DNA from: Lantana camara
Lineage: Eukaryota; Streptophyta; Magnoliopsida; Lamiales; Verbenaceae
Assembly: GCA_037501455.1 (NCBI GenBank)
Contig: CM074860.1
Coordinates: forward strand, 51,346,501-51,410,500
DNA: 64,000 nt
Direction: 5' to 3'
Part shown: piece by piece, positions 47,276 through 59,794 of the stretch
Numbering within the stretch: the first letter of the stretch is position 1
Layout: the number at the start of each line of letters is the position of its first letter
Notes under the pieces: generated by a model
The model's input: only the letters and a program-made list of their open reading frames with translations
Told to the model about the DNA's origin: nothing
Databases searched by the model: none
Program-made: the position numbers and the translations under genes

Positions 47276-48452
47276 CAAGAAAAATAGAGCAGAAGCTCTG
47301 TTTCACGAGGGAAAAGCTTTGAAAAGTAGGGGCAGCAATAAGGAAGCTCTTAGGTACACTTAGACATAGTTTCAAGCCATATAACTCATACAAATCATGC
47401 AATTCATTCATATATACAAGAATTCATGCATAAGGTTGGCAAATGATGATCCAAAATCAAGCTTTCATCCTTGAAAGCTTCAAGCTTCAACAATGGCAAG
47501 TCATGCTACACTCATCCAACATGGAATACAAGCATATAAAAGTGATAGAGAAGCTTCAAGCAACAACTTCCATGCATCAATTCTCATATCAAACCATAGA
47601 AATCCATTAAACCAAAAATTCATACCATTTGATTCATTTTCAAGCTTTTCTCATATCACATGATTCCCCAACTCATACCAAGATATAATCGGAAGAAAAT
47701 GGAGAGGAGAATAAGGGAAAAACAATACCTATCTTACCTTGGAAGAAGATGGAACAAGAATTGATCTTGAGCTTAAAGTTAGTTTGATCAAACAAGGGTT
47801 TCTTGGAGCTTCTCCATGGCCTCTTGAGATGATGATGATCGATGAATGTAGTGGAAGCAAGGAGATAGGAATGCTGATATTTAGGGCTAAAATGGGTAGA
47901 ATACGGGTCGATCCAAGTCCTGTTCGTTTAAGAAAAGGGTTCAAACAAGTTATAAGGTCGAGGTTGTGGAAAAGTTCGTTGTCGAAAGTTTAAATGATAT
48001 AGAAAAGATAAAGGGTCAAGTTTAATGGATAGGTAACGTCAAAACAAGTTCAACGCCGGTTACGGATCTCGATTTCAAGGTCCGGAGCTCAAGATATCGC
48101 GAAAACCGTTCAGGGTTGCCTAATATTCAATTAGGTCCATAAACTTTCAAAAAGTGGCAATTAAGCCCAAACTCAATTTCCAATTGAGTCCAAAACATTC
48201 AAATAAGTTGCAATTAAACCCTCGGTCACACGAAACATATAATTCCATTTAATTAACACCAAATGCACGAAACTCACATTCTCCCAATTTCATTCATATA
48301 TTCATAGCACACATTGGAATTCATATAAAATGTAAACAATTAAATCAAATTAGAAACGAATTCAATTAGCAAATCAAATTATAAAATCACATAATTAAAT
48401 AAAAATGCGCACGTAACACTTACCTACACGTGTGAAAACGCGGGGCGTTACA

Positions 48453-48466
48453 ACCTCTACCCCTTA
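48453..48466 (-). promoter_or_regulatory. Polypurine tract of element M
   Basis: On the minus strand AAGGGGTAGAGGT directly precedes the 3' LTR start TGTAACGCCCCG. Confidence 0.75.
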
Positions 48467-48486
48467 GAGAGAATCCGTCCTCGGAT

Positions 48487-51400
48487 TCATTGTTCGGTCG
48501 GAAACAATTCGGGGTAGAACTTCTTCATTTTCTCTTCCATTTCCCACGCAGCTTCTTCCGTCTCATCACTTCGCCATAATACTTTCACCAAGGGAAAACG
48601 TCTATTTCGAAGTTCTTGAAATTTCCGATCCAGAATCTTAACTGGTTTCTGAATAAAAGTGAGATTCGGTTCAAGTTCAATCTCTTCAATCAGTAGTACC
48701 ACTGATTCATCGGGATAGTACTTCCGAAGTTGTGATACATGGAAGACATTGTGAATACCCATTAAACTTGGAGGCAAATCCAATATGTAGGCTGTATCTC
48801 CGATTCTCTCCAAAATCTCATAAGGTCCCAAATATCAGGGATTCAGCTTTCCTCCTTTTCCAATTCGGGTGAATCCTTTCCGAGGTGAAGCTTTCAGGAA
48901 TACCCTATCCCCAATTTCAAATTCAAGATCTTTCCTTCGCTTATCTACATAACTTTTCTGTCGATCTTGGGTTACTTTCATCCGTTGTTGAATAATCTGA
49001 ACTTTTTCAATAGCATCCTGAATAGCTTTGGAAGGTTTATCTTTCTTTTCACCTCTTTGTACCCCTTCTTGCTTACTCCACTTCCATTCCTCCAAATCGA
49101 AAAATAACGGGGATCGGCACTTCCTTCCATAAAGAAACTCATACGGTGCCATTTCTATAGAAGTTTGATAACTGTTATTGTAGGCAAACTCAATCAAGGG
49201 CAATTGTTCGTTCCATGAACTCGAGAAATCCAATGCACACGCCCTTAACATATCCTCAAGATATCTGATTAACCTTTCAGATTGCCCGTTAGTCTGAGGA
49301 TGAAAAGTTGTACTGAATTGGAGCTTAGTCCCTAGACACTTCTGTAACTCTTGCCAGAACTTGGAAGTGAATCTTGGATCCCTGTCTGAAACAATGCTAG
49401 CTGGTACTCCATGTAACCGAACAATCTCATCACAATACCTCTTAGCCAACTTACCTATCTTATCTGGCATCCGAACTGCAAGAAAATGCGCTGACTTGGT
49501 TAACCTGTCTACGATTACCCAAATTCCATCGAATCCACCCTTTACTCTAGGTAAACCCGATACAAAATCCATCGTTATCTGTTCCCATTTCCATTCGGGA
49601 ATAGGTAGTGGCTGTAATAATCCTGACGGCTTCTGATGCTCAGCTTTCACTAACTGATAAGTCAGACAATGCTTCACATAATTCACTACGTCTCTTTTCA
49701 ACCCGTTCCACCAATAATACTGTTTCAAGTCCCGATACATCTTGTTTCCACCAGGATGTACCGAATACATAGTTTTATGAGCTTCATCCAAAACAGCTCT
49801 TCTCAACTCCGTTGGAACTACCACTCTGTTCTTAAATCGAAAGATTCCCGTGTCATCGAATCCAAATGGACACTCGGAGTCTGATCGAGCCTTTTCTATC
49901 AACTTCTGAATCTCAGCATCTGTTCGCTGTGCCTCAAATATTTGTTGCCTTAACTCTGGACCTACTGAGATGTTACCAATACGAGCCTTTATCTTAACCA
50001 ACTCCATTGGTTGTCCCATATTTACCTTCAAATTGGATGCACTAGCCTTCCTGATCAATGCATCCGCGACCACGTTAGCTTTACCCTGGTGATACTTAAT
50101 CACACAATCATAATCCTCGAGAGTTTCCATCTATCGACGCTGTCTTCTATTCAAATCCTTTTGGGAAAACAAATACTGAAGGCTCTTATGATCGGTGAAA
50201 ATCTCAAAAGAAGTCCCATACAAATAATGTCTCCACTTCCCTAAGGCAAAAATCACCGCTACAAGTTTGAGGTCATGAGTGGGATAATTCTTCTCATGCT
50301 CTTTCATTTTCCTAGAAGCATAAGCAATTACTCACCCGTTCTGCATTAAAACACAACCTAAGGCTTCATGGGAAGCATCCGTATACACCACAAACCCTTC
50401 AATACCATCCGGAAGTGCAAGTATCGGTGCAGAAGTTAACTTATCCTTCAAGAGCTGAAAGCTAGCTTCATACTTTTCATCCCGTTTAAACAGAACCTCA
50501 TTCTCGGTTAATCGGGTCAACGGAGCCGCAATCTTAGAGAAATCCTTAACAAATCTTCGATAATAACCGGCTAAACCCAAGAAACTTCGGATCTTAGAAA
50601 CATTCTTAGGACTCTGCCACTGTGAAACTGCCTCTATTTTCGAAGGATCCACTTCTAATCCTTTGCTCGAAATGATATGTCCCAAGAAGCTCACCCTGTC
50701 AATCCAAAACTCAGATTTACTGAATTTGGCATAAAGCTGGTTATCTCTTAAAGTCTCCAATACCAATCTCAAATGCCGAGCATGATCCTCTTCTGACCTT
50801 GAATACACCAAAATATCATCGATGAAGATCACAACAAACTTATCCAAATACGACCGAAAAATTCGATACATCATGTCCATAAAAGCTGCCGGCGCATTAG
50901 TTAACCCAAAAGGCATCACCACAAATTCATAATGTCCATACCGGGTATTAAATCCTGTCTTAGGAATATCGTCCTCCTTAATCTTTAACTGATAATATCC
51001 CTGCCTTAAATCGAGCTTGGAATACACTCTTGACCCATGTAGCATATCAAACAAATCCTCTATATTAGGCAACGGATATTTATTCTTTACAGTCATCCGA
51101 TTCAACTCCCGGTAGTCAATACACATCCTTAAAGTTCCATCTTTCTTCTTAACAAAGAGGACTGGGGCGCCCCACGGTGATGAACTCGGTCGAATATAAC
51201 CATTCTTAAGAAGTTCTTCCAGCTGAACTTTTAACTCCTGTAACTCTGCCGGTGCCATTCGGTAAGGAGTCTTAGAATAAGGTTCAGATCCCGGATATAA
51301 GTCAATTACAAATTCGATCTCTCGATCCGGAGGTAAAGAACCTAAAACTTCGGGAAACACCTCAAGGTACTCCTTTACCACCTCGGTCTCTTCGAATTTC

Positions 51401-51800
51401 ACCTGATCTTTTGGCTTATTCAAGATATAGGCAATATATCCCGTAGCTCCATTCCTTATCAACTTATGAGCTTCCGTGAACGACAAAAGATGAGCAATCT
51501 CTGATTCTTTCCCCACTGTCACTTCTTCTCCCAACTTAACTGTCTTGGTGAAACAATCAACCGTGGCGTGATACCGAAACAACCAATCCATTCCCAAAAT
51601 AACCCCATATCTGTTCATCGGCATCACCACCAAATCTGCATGATATTCTCTACCTTCAAACCCAAACACACAATCTCTAACCACCTGATCCGTCTCAAGA
51701 CTTCCACCCAACGGCGAACTCACCACATAACAAGCATTCAAACACATAACAGGCAAACACAAAGTATCAATTAATTTTGCAAGATATAAAAGAATGAGTA
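48487..51800 (-). pseudogene. pol: Pol remnant of element M (PR-RT-RH-INT-chromodomain)
   Basis: The protease motif reads [10 protein letters not shown] near 51785-51815 (Thr/Ser of DTGA/DSGA replaced by Leu), and a frameshift follows near 51775. Reverse transcriptase is intact, with FIDDILVYS at 50800-50826. RNase H motif TDAS near 50385. In-frame stops at 50332-50334 (TGA), 50131-50133 (TAG, where a Trp codon is expected) and 48835-48837 (TGA). The integrase finger has HPGG near 49750, but its second Cys pair reads CLTYQ instead of CLTCQ. Core residues are in MDFVSG, VSDRDPRF and QSERLIRYLEDML. It ends in a chromodomain-like segment (RRFPLVKVLWR, AAWEMEEKM, YPELF) at 48500-48620, which in chromoviruses guides integration to heterochromatin. 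Three point stops and one frameshift: recently dead. Confidence 0.9.
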
Positions 51801-52983
51801 GCGCCAAGGTCAAATAATGCATGTATGTTCGTGTTATGGATGCATATCGTACCTTCCACCATAGCATTGGGATTAGCTTCCACATTTTTCTCTTCACCCG
51901 CAATGGCATATGCACGAGCTGGTATCATGGGCCTCTGAGCTCCCGGTTGATAGCCTGGAGTCTTATCCGGACAAGTATTAGCCATATGCGTCGCCTTCCC
52001 ACATATTAAACACTGTCCCAATCTCATTCTGCAAGTGTTGTAGGTATGAGTAGGGCCTCCACAATATAAACATGGTGATCGGTCATGCCGAGGATCAGAA
52101 GTAGCTGGAGGTACTTGTGGCTTCGGTGGTGCAGATCCTGCAGCTCGAAACTTCTTGTTTTGCCCTTGAAACGGCTGTGAGGGAGCCACCATAGGTCTTT
52201 TCCCTTTTCCAAATCCGGATCCTTGTCCCATTTGCATTCGAGGAATAGGATCCTTTTTCTTGTATTCCTCTTCCAGTACCAACGCCCTTTGTACAGTGTC
52301 AGCGAAAGACTCAAACTTATGGCCCGCGTGCGCATGCCTCAGATCCTGTCTCAATCCAGCTATGAACTTCTTTGCCTTTCTCTTTTCATCCCTTGTAATG
52401 TGGGGTGCATATTTCCCGAGCCTATTGAAAAGAGAAAGATACTGAGCCACTGTTCGAGTTCCCTGTTTCAAATCCATAAATTCTTGTTCTTTTCTCTCTC
52501 GAACAACTTCAGGAACAAAGGCTTCTCTAAACTCCCTTAAAAAGACTTCCCAGTTAACTTCTTCCCCTTCCACTTCAAGCTTCTCTCTAGTACATTCCCC
52601 CCAATCATATGCTTCTCCATCCAGTTGAAAGATGGCAAATTGAGCTCTCTCTTGAGAGGTAAATTGTCTAACATTGAAAATCCTCTCAATCCTCGTGAGC
52701 CATCCTTCCGATATCGCATCATCAACCGAGCCAGAAAACCTTGGAGGATTATAACTAAAAAACAATCCATGATGATCTCTCGGGTTATTTGGAGGAGGGG
52801 CTTGTTGTTCAGCCTGCGTTGTACGGGAGGATCCTGAGCCCTTCTATGTTCCACATAGTTATATACCGCCTCCATAAAGTGCTCCATATTCAAAGGTGGC
52901 TGTGGAGGATTAGGAGAACGATCTCTATGATGATGATGACCCGGAGACCTCTCCCGATGTCTTCTAGGAGGCATCCTGTTCAA
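51780..52983 (-). pseudogene. gag: Gag remnant of element M
   Basis: ATG at 52983-52981 (or 52974-52972, beginning MPPRRHRERS) opens an Arg/His/Pro-rich N-terminus. A frameshift at about 52790-52840 moves to the frame carrying the Gag core (WLTRIERIFNVRQFTSQERAQ, FMDLKQGTRTVAQYLSLF). Two CCHC knuckles, CLYCGGPTHTYNTC and CLICGKATHMANTC, lie at about 52000-52075. Similar in layout to B's Gag but a different family. Confidence 0.88.
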
Positions 52984-53193
52984 TCAAATACTAACATGCA
53001 TGCCAAATTTAGTTCATGCGTGACTATGCAATAAACTCAATCTATCATTCAAGTCAAGAATCAAAGCACCTTATCATATTAAATGTAAATGCTCCATATT
53101 AACAAGTAATTCCTACAGCCGAACGACCTACTGACTCAACACGACACTAGAACCCTAGTTTTGCAACCTTGGGCTCCGATACCACTCAAAGGA
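52984..53193 (-). other. Leader and primer-binding site of element M
   Basis: Untranslated leader. At 53184-53171 the minus strand reads TGGTATCGGAGCCC, one base from the initiator-Met primer site TGGTATCAGAGCCC seen in R. It lies nine bases from the LTR, about the same spacing as in R (eight). Confidence 0.8.
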
Positions 53194-53620
53194 TGTAACG
53201 CCCGAGCGCGAGACGTCACATCCCCCGCACCATGACCTGACCCGTATATGAAATGGATTTCCATACACGTGCCAAATCATAGCGAACGGAGGCATACACA
53301 CTCGCTAAGCCAGGCGGGACTAACCTATAACTTAAACCCTAACAATCAGAGCAACAGAAAAGCGGAAGCAATAATTCATATACTATATACTGAGCTAGAT
53401 GCTCTAGGTACCAACATGTATTCCATATATTGAGCTATATGCTCTAGGTACCAACATTTAAGTCCGAATAAGATACATATAGGTACCATATACACGTACG
53501 CTCGCAATCATATACAAAATCCAAAAGTATCATAAAGTATAAACACATGCGTGTAAAGAAAAGAAAGGCTAGACACGATGCAAGACTCTCCCTGACTCGT
53601 ATCCTGCCTAGCATTCCTTC

Positions 53621-55470
53621 CTACAAAAAGAACTGAAATAACTCCGGGTTCAGTCTTAGACAGACTGGTGGGTATAAAAAGATAGGCATAATATCATAAT
53701 ATGACTGAATTTAAACACATACATGCAAGTTATAATCCTTATTCGAGGTTTAAAAACATTTTTCCCCAAGTGGGAAATCAAATACAACGAATAGGACTAT
53801 AACAATTCCTTTCATTCATTAGGTCATTTGTGGCCCGGCGAGAGGGCATGCATTATCTCCAACCAACACCTCGTGTAATCCATTAGTTATTCATTCGTTC
53901 ATTCATTCATTCATACATTTCATTCTTTCATGCACATACATTCGATCATTCATTCGATTATTCATATACCACCTTTTTCCTCCGGGTAGGGAACGGGTTT
54001 GCAAGGCCCGAACCCTCATTCATTAATGCTAGAGGGGTACATGAATCCCCCAAAGCGCGGGTCCCCTTTCATTCACTAATCTCCTAGTGAAATCTAGGTT
54101 ACCGAAATTGTTGGAACTAGTATATGTGGATTCCCGTCAGCCCATGCTTCCCCGGTTCACCAATACACTAAGTCCCGGGCCCCCATTCATTGTGAACATT
54201 CATTACTCGCCAAAACTTTTGGTAGGATAATCATAACAAAGGCTTCCATTTAAAACATTGATTCTTTGAAAACTCACTTTAAATACATATATAGAGTTTT
54301 GGTCAAACTCTTGCACATTAGGTGTTCGGGGTCATATTATTAACTAATAGAAGAAAAACCCACCTGGTAGACAAAAGAACCCGACCAAGACCTCACTGCT
54401 CGACCTCGTCACCCACTGGATCAAGATCTGTGTGACAAAGGTAGTGTGAGACTCAATTATGACCACCTTAGACGCTCGGCTATGAAAGGACAGGCTATGG
54501 AATGCTTGAAACAATAAAACATGTCCAATTATGCTCATGAATACCATAGAATTCAATCAAACACATAATTCACCAAGTTTCGTTCAATATACGATAAAAA
54601 TCGTATTCATTCCCGTTCATATCGTTCATGCTTTCATACTTGCATTCATATGGTTATCAATATCATATATCAATCATAAATCACAGCTTTAATAGATCCA
54701 CGTTGCGTACAATTCACAAATACGAGCAATAAATGCAAAACAAGCAATAAAAGAGTTCCCCCAAAGCTGCCATTTCAAACGACACGTCCGTGTTGAGTTT
54801 TCAAAGGAAACGGACACGACCGTGTCCGAGGTTTAAAAATCCAACAATTCAAAGTCGAGGGCTTGACACGGCCGTGTTGAGTTTTCAAAGCATTTGGACA
54901 CGGTCGTGTCCGAGGTTAAAATCAGAAAAATTCAAAGTCGAGAGCCCAACACTGCCGTGTCCGTTTCCAATTCAAAGCGGACACGGTCGTGTCAGCTCAT
55001 CGTTTTGCCAAGAAAAACAGAGCAAAAGCTCTGTTTCATGAGGGAAAAGCTTTGGAAAGCAGGGGCAGCAATAAGGAAGCTCTTAGGTACACTTAGACAT
55101 AGTTTCAAGCCATATAATTCATACAAATTATGCAATTCATTCATATATACAAGAATTCATGCATAAGGTTGGCAAAAGATCATCCAAAATCAAGCTTTCC
55201 TCCATGGAAGCTTCAAGCTTCAACAATGGCAAGTCATGCTACACTCATCCAACATGGAATACAAGCATATAAAAGTGATAGAGAAGCTTCAAGCAACAAC
55301 TTCCATGCATCAATTTTGATATCAAACCATAGAAATCCATTAAACCAAAAATTCATACCATTTGATTCACTTTCAAGCTTTTCTCATATCACATGATTCC
55401 CCAACTCATACCAAGATATAATCGGAAGAAAATGGAGAGGAGAATAAGGGAAAAACAATCCATATCTTAC
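53621..55470 (-). other. Candidate LTR-internal intron in M 5' LTR
   Basis: Minus strand: CAAG/GTAAGAT start and TTTTTGTAG/GAAGG end, followed by AATGCTAGGC. Both sites fit plant splice consensus. Confidence 0.42.
54781..55000. repeat. Palindrome cluster in M 5' LTR
   Basis: Six motifs such as GGACACGGTCGTGTCCG and TGACACGGCCGTGTTG; half carry a central CpG change. Confidence 0.85.
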
Positions 55471-56149
55471 CTTGGAAGAAGATGGAACACGAATTGATCT
55501 TGAGCTTAAAGTTAGTTTGATCAAACAAGGGTTTCTTGGAGCTTCTCCTTGGCCTCTTGAGATGATGATGATCGATGAATGTAGTGGAAGCAAGGAGATA
55601 GGAATGCTGATATTTAGTGCTAAAATGGGTAGAATACGGGTCGATCCAAGTCCGGTTCGTTTAAGAAAAGGGTTCAAACAAGTTATAAGGTCGAGGTTGT
55701 GGAAAAGTTCGTTGTCGAAAGTTCAAATCATATAGAAAAGATAAAGGGTGAAGTTTAATGGATAGGTAATGTAACACCCTTAACGCAAGGCGCCACATCC
55801 CCCACACTATAGCCTCGATCCACGTATGAAACGGGCAATTCATTCATGAACCGAAACTATAGCGAATGGGAGACAATAAAACTCAAAAGCTAGGCTGGTA
55901 CCCTCAATTAATACCATTAAACAAATGTATCAATAAAAGCGGAAGCAATAACATTCAATACTTATAGGTACCATATTTACATATTTATTAATAGATACCA
56001 ACATTTCATACAATACAATATCACCTCCAATATTCAGTAAGGCATAATACAAAAGGTAAGAATTATCAATACATGAGCTACAAAAAGAAGGTGAAGTGCT
56101 AGACCCGAATAAAAGACAGGCTAGACTCTAATTCCCGCCTAGCACGAAC

Positions 56150-57861
56150 CTGTAAAAGCTGAAAAGTTGAGGTGTCAGTCCAACACGGACTGAGCGAGGG
56201 GGTATAAATAAATATTTGCGCACATACATACAAGTTATAATCTCGGGTAATAATTTTGAAGGATAACAACACGATTTAGAAAAGAAGAGATAATATCGCC
56301 CGAGGTTACAACTAATCCATTTTATCAATTCAATCAATTCAATACAATCAATTTGTGGCCCGGCGAGTGAGGGCAAATCTCCAACCTTTCACCGACTGTG
56401 TATAATACTTCAATTTATTAGTGGATTAGGTGATCACACAAACAATTCCGTGCACAATTAGCAATTTCAATCAATAAATCCTTCTTCCTCCGGGTGATGG
56501 CGTGCATGCAAGACCCAGCCATCCAATCATGGTGTACGTCGGGAACATGACTCCCACGCACGGGATTTCTTCCTCCACCAAACCTCCTGGTGGATTCAGA
56601 GGTGATCCCACAATGGTGAGGATAGTGCAAGAGTTACCCGTCAACCCTTGCTTTCCCGGTTGGCTCAATACACTACCCTTGGGCCCAACGTGAACAATAG
56701 TTACTCGCCAAAACAATCAATTCGTCAATCAATAAATCAATCAATCCATTTTCGTGAAATCATTTGAAAATCATAAGGTTCGAAAACTATAGATATATAG
56801 ATACGTTTTGGCCGAAAATCACATAAGGGTTGTAAAGGCTTTATATATTTAGCATTTAAACCTCACCTTAACCAACCAAAAGGAACAAAGAAACACCCTA
56901 TGGAACGTGCTCCTCGTCTTCGGGACCGAGATCTGTGCAACAAGGACAAGTGTGAAATAAGACTGGACTCGGCAATTATGACGAACGGCAATGATATGTA
57001 ACCTCAATCATGAATTTATAATCAATGAGTGTCAAATAGGAGCATACTTATCAATAAAGTGAGCATATAGTTCATATAAGTCATATATGGGAGCCAAAAA
57101 AATGAAAAGAATGCAATATGAAAGGTTTTGGTGAAGTTTAGGAAAACTTGACAATTTTGGAAAATGTACATGTTGTGGGAAAACTGGAATATCTTAAATT
57201 CTAGAAGTGGGAATTGAGTTTTGCTTATTGGAAATGAAAGTAGACACGTGCACCTTTCCAACGCTATATGGCACGTTTTCTAATTCAAACCGAGGTGAAA
57301 ATGGCGTTGGTTCGAAGTTGGACAAAATGCAGTTTCTGGCGGTGGTCGAGGGCGCGACCAAAATCCTTCACAAAATGGTCGCGGCCGCGACCAAGTATTT
57401 TTCCGAATTTTTGTCCAATTTTTTCAAAAGTCGAGAGTTGCCCAAAATGGGGTCACGGGCGCGACCATTTTTACACATAAAACAGGTCGCGGGCGCGACC
57501 ACTTGCGTAACAGCAGCAAAACAGGGGAAAGCAGGGCAAAATCGAGCCAAAATCAACCAAAACAATTATAACACCAAGTTCCAACCATAAAAATTATTTC
57601 AAATCATCAAATACACATTATACTTCACTTATCCAACAAACAAACCATGAAAACACACATCAAAGCATCAAGAATTTCTCATGAAAACCCCATAATATAC
57701 ACATGCTTCCAACCTTCATGAACTTCAAGAATTTTATGCAACTTCCACTCCAAATGATCATCAACATACACTTATCTTTAATCATGCAAGAATTCATCCT
57801 CAAATCCATAAATTCATACTTGATCATATATTCAAGAATTTCATAGAATTCTAATTTCTAC
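56150..57861 (-). other. Candidate LTR-internal intron in M2 3' LTR
   Basis: Minus strand: TTCAAG/GTAGAA to CTTTTACAG/GTTCG, 1712 bases. The donor is weaker at position +4/+5 than in M and R. Confidence 0.38.
57347..57502. repeat. Palindrome cluster in M2 LTR (GTCGCGGCCGCGAC class)
   Basis: Four motifs near 57347, 57377 (perfect GGTCGCGGCCGCGACC), 57452 and 57486 (GGTCGCGGGCGCGACC), about 1.0-1.2 kb from the LTR start. Confidence 0.85.
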
Positions 57862-58514
57862 CTTGAATCAAAGAGATGGTTGATGAGATGATAATATGTT
57901 GTTGATGATGCTCCTAGTTCTTCAATTCCTCAACTTTAGCTTGAATTATGGAGAAATCTTTCTTTCCTCTTCTCAAGGTGGAAAAACCAACATTTACTAG
58001 GTGTGAATATGTGTGTTCTTATGCTCTTAGATGAGATGAGAAAGTGAATGGAATAATGTGGAAATTCATCATATATCCTAAAGTCTTGCATGAATATGTG
58101 TGTTTCATCTCTATTTGCAACTAAGTCCCTCAAGAGTATAAGTTAGGCAATCAAGTTTCATCTCTAACTAATTGAGCACTTTGGTCCAAGAAATATTTAT
58201 GCAACTTAGTCCTTAAATTTAAATGCATGATCATATGAAGATGATTTGGCAATTAATTCACATATTTTCCACGTTAGTGACAATTCATACAATTGCGTAA
58301 AAGTATATAATGCATATAATATCTTCAAATTTATTAATAAATAAATAAAATAATTCTGAAGTTAAGGAAAATGATCAATTAAAGACAATTAATCAAATAA
58401 GACATGTTCGACAATTAATTTACATAATTCTCACGTTAACAATAATTTCATGGAAACAATAATATAATATCACATAATATCATGTAATGTATAATTGAAA
58501 ATTGGGGCGTTACA

Positions 58515-58530
58515 ACTCTCTCCCCCTTAA
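58515..58530 (-). promoter_or_regulatory. Polypurine tract of element M2
   Basis: Minus-strand AAGGGGGAGAGAGT immediately before the LTR start TGTAACGCCCC. Confidence 0.75.
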
Positions 58531-59794
58531 GAGGACCTGGTCCCCAGGTCCATACTCGAGTTCTAAATCTTTAAAGCAAGCGGTGAGAGGACCCCGTCTC
58601 TCAAACAAGCAACGAGAGCACCCCGTCTCTCCAACAAATAATGAGAGAACCCCGTCTCTCAAACAAGTAATGAGAGAACCCCGTCTCTCAACAAACAATA
58701 AGAGAACCCCGTCTCTCAACAAGAAAGGAGAGTACCCCGACTCTCGCACAAGCAAGGATCCCAAAAGAACACTTAATTAAATATTCACATAAAACTTCAC
58801 GTAATGAACAAATAGAAGAAGTCAAATATACCAACTAATCTTACAGAAGTAATTACCAAATTCAAAGAACCATACGTGGTGATAATAAAATGTATGTTGC
58901 ACGTGATATGCATGTTTAGGTGTACGGTTCACCATGGTCTTAGAAAACTTCAATGGCAGTAACTTGATTTAATACTTGGTTCTTTGATCGGAATCCCTTC
59001 TAACTAAAATGATATTCCTTGAATGCCTGACGTAAGTGTATACTCCAATAATTACTCAATCCTCATCCCGTGATCAAATCTTCTATCCTTTCTACCACCA
59101 CGGTTCGAAGATTCAATTCTTAACTATGCCCTTGGTAGTAATCTGACCCACTCAATCTTTTACCAAATATAGTTGACCTCCTCCGATGCCCGAGCTAATT
59201 ATTTGATAACTCGAAGTCTAGCTTTTATCCTTCCTAATATTCCCATTCCTTATCAAATTTCTTTTAATTCCAGCTCCGCTTAAGATACGCCTCCTTTTCA
59301 CTTTATAAGCTTCCATTTTGAGAACGGTAGGCGCATGAGCTTTGAGATATTGAAATTTTCGTCCACATGGTTCTGATAGAGGGAATGAAGAACCACTTTT
59401 CTTGAAGTTTCCTGGCCGGCTCTCCCCCTTTAAGAAAATAAACCATATATATATATATTCCATCTCACTTCTTGAACTTGTTCTACCATTCCTCAAAGCA
59501 AAGAATCTCTTCTTTCTAATTTTCTTGAAGTACCTATCACTTCCGATCTTGTTCCCGAAAATTCCTCCATCCCCGGTGGGAGATTGAAACGAGTACAAAG
59601 TCCATCATCCCTTCTCGAATGCTCACCTCCGGTTCTTGAATCACTTAACCTTTTCTGAAATTACTCTCACAAAATTTTATCCAAATCTTGAAGATCATCA
59701 AGAGCCAAAGTCTTCTAATCCTTTCCCTTCTCCGTTTCCAATAAATCCCATTGTTAATAACTCTTGCATTTTTGTTTCTTCTATTGAAAGTAAC
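58531..59794 (-). mobile_element. 3' part of the internal region of element M2
   Basis: This stretch lies between M2's polypurine tract and the point where R interrupts M2. No integrase or chromodomain motif is recognisable in any frame. The longest minus-strand frame (59598-59218) shows no family motif. It is either a long 3' untranslated region or heavily decayed coding sequence. It contains the minisatellite at 58580-58745. The rest of M2 should lie beyond R, outside the window. Confidence 0.6.
58580..58745. repeat. Hairpin minisatellite in M2 (about 30-33 bp unit)
   Basis: Five to six copies of a unit of the type GAGAGAACCCCGTCTCTC followed by AAACAAGTAAT. Within each unit GAGAG and CTCTC can pair around a CCCCGT loop. 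Unit length varies by a few bases. Confidence 0.85.

Larger units (their letters stand above)
42091..48452 (-). repeat. 3' LTR of element M, split by solo LTR S
   Basis: The LTR occupies 42091-43148 and 46524-48452 (2987 bases without S and its duplication). Ends are TGTAACGCC and GGCGTTACA on the plus strand. On the minus strand: donor-like CTTCCAAG/GTAAGAT at 47737, palindrome cluster 47060-47275, a mutated acceptor-like TTTTTGGAG at about 42527 (TTTTTGTAG in the 5' LTR), then GAATGCTAGGCGGG and the terminal block. An ATTC microsatellite lies at 42794-42830. Confidence 0.9.
42091..55769 (-). mobile_element. Element M: chromodomain-type Ty3/gypsy element, 5' LTR interrupted
   Basis: Read on the minus strand: 5' LTR (cut at 55769 by M2; remainder outside the window), primer-binding site, leader, gag, pol, polypurine tract, and 3' LTR ending at 42091. 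Both LTRs share TGTAACGCC ends on the plus strand and are colinear. M abuts array sequence ...TAATATAAAC, which is the middle of a monomer, so it inserted into the array; TAAAC is the predicted target duplication. Coding is broken by two frameshifts and three stop codons. Confidence 0.9.
53194..55769 (-). repeat. 5' LTR of element M, interrupted at 55769
   Basis: Colinear with the 3' LTR (42091 onward), without S. Donor-like TTCCAAG/GTAAGAT at 55470 and acceptor-like CTTTTTGTAG at 53621 on the minus strand enclose 1850 bases. Palindrome cluster 54781-55000. At 55770 the LTR stops in GGATAGGTAA where the 3' LTR continues (near 48030). The missing 420 or so bases should lie beyond M2, outside the window. 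Many differences from the 3' LTR are C/T or G/A changes at CG sites. Confidence 0.9.
55770..58514 (-). repeat. 3' LTR of element M2 (2745 bp)
   Basis: Plus-strand ends TGTAACACCC and GGGGCGTTACA; inserted into M's 5' LTR after GGTAA (predicted target duplication). On the minus strand: donor-like GATTCAAG/GTAGAAAT at 57861, palindrome cluster 57347-57502, acceptor-like CTTTTACAG at 56151-56150 followed by GTTCGTGCTAGGCGGG, and the terminal block complementary to GCGCCACATCCCCC. Same architecture as M, R and B but a distinct family. Confidence 0.88.

Noticed and set aside
58502..58780. Plus-strand frame with repeated SLKQ/SPTNNERTP-type residues as a repeat protein
   Set aside because: The repetition comes from the DNA minisatellite, and the frame runs opposite to the element in which it lies.
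59218..59598. 126-codon minus-strand frame as part of M2 pol
   Set aside because: No integrase or chromodomain motif could be recognised; composition does not resemble B or M Pol. Left as unassigned internal sequence.
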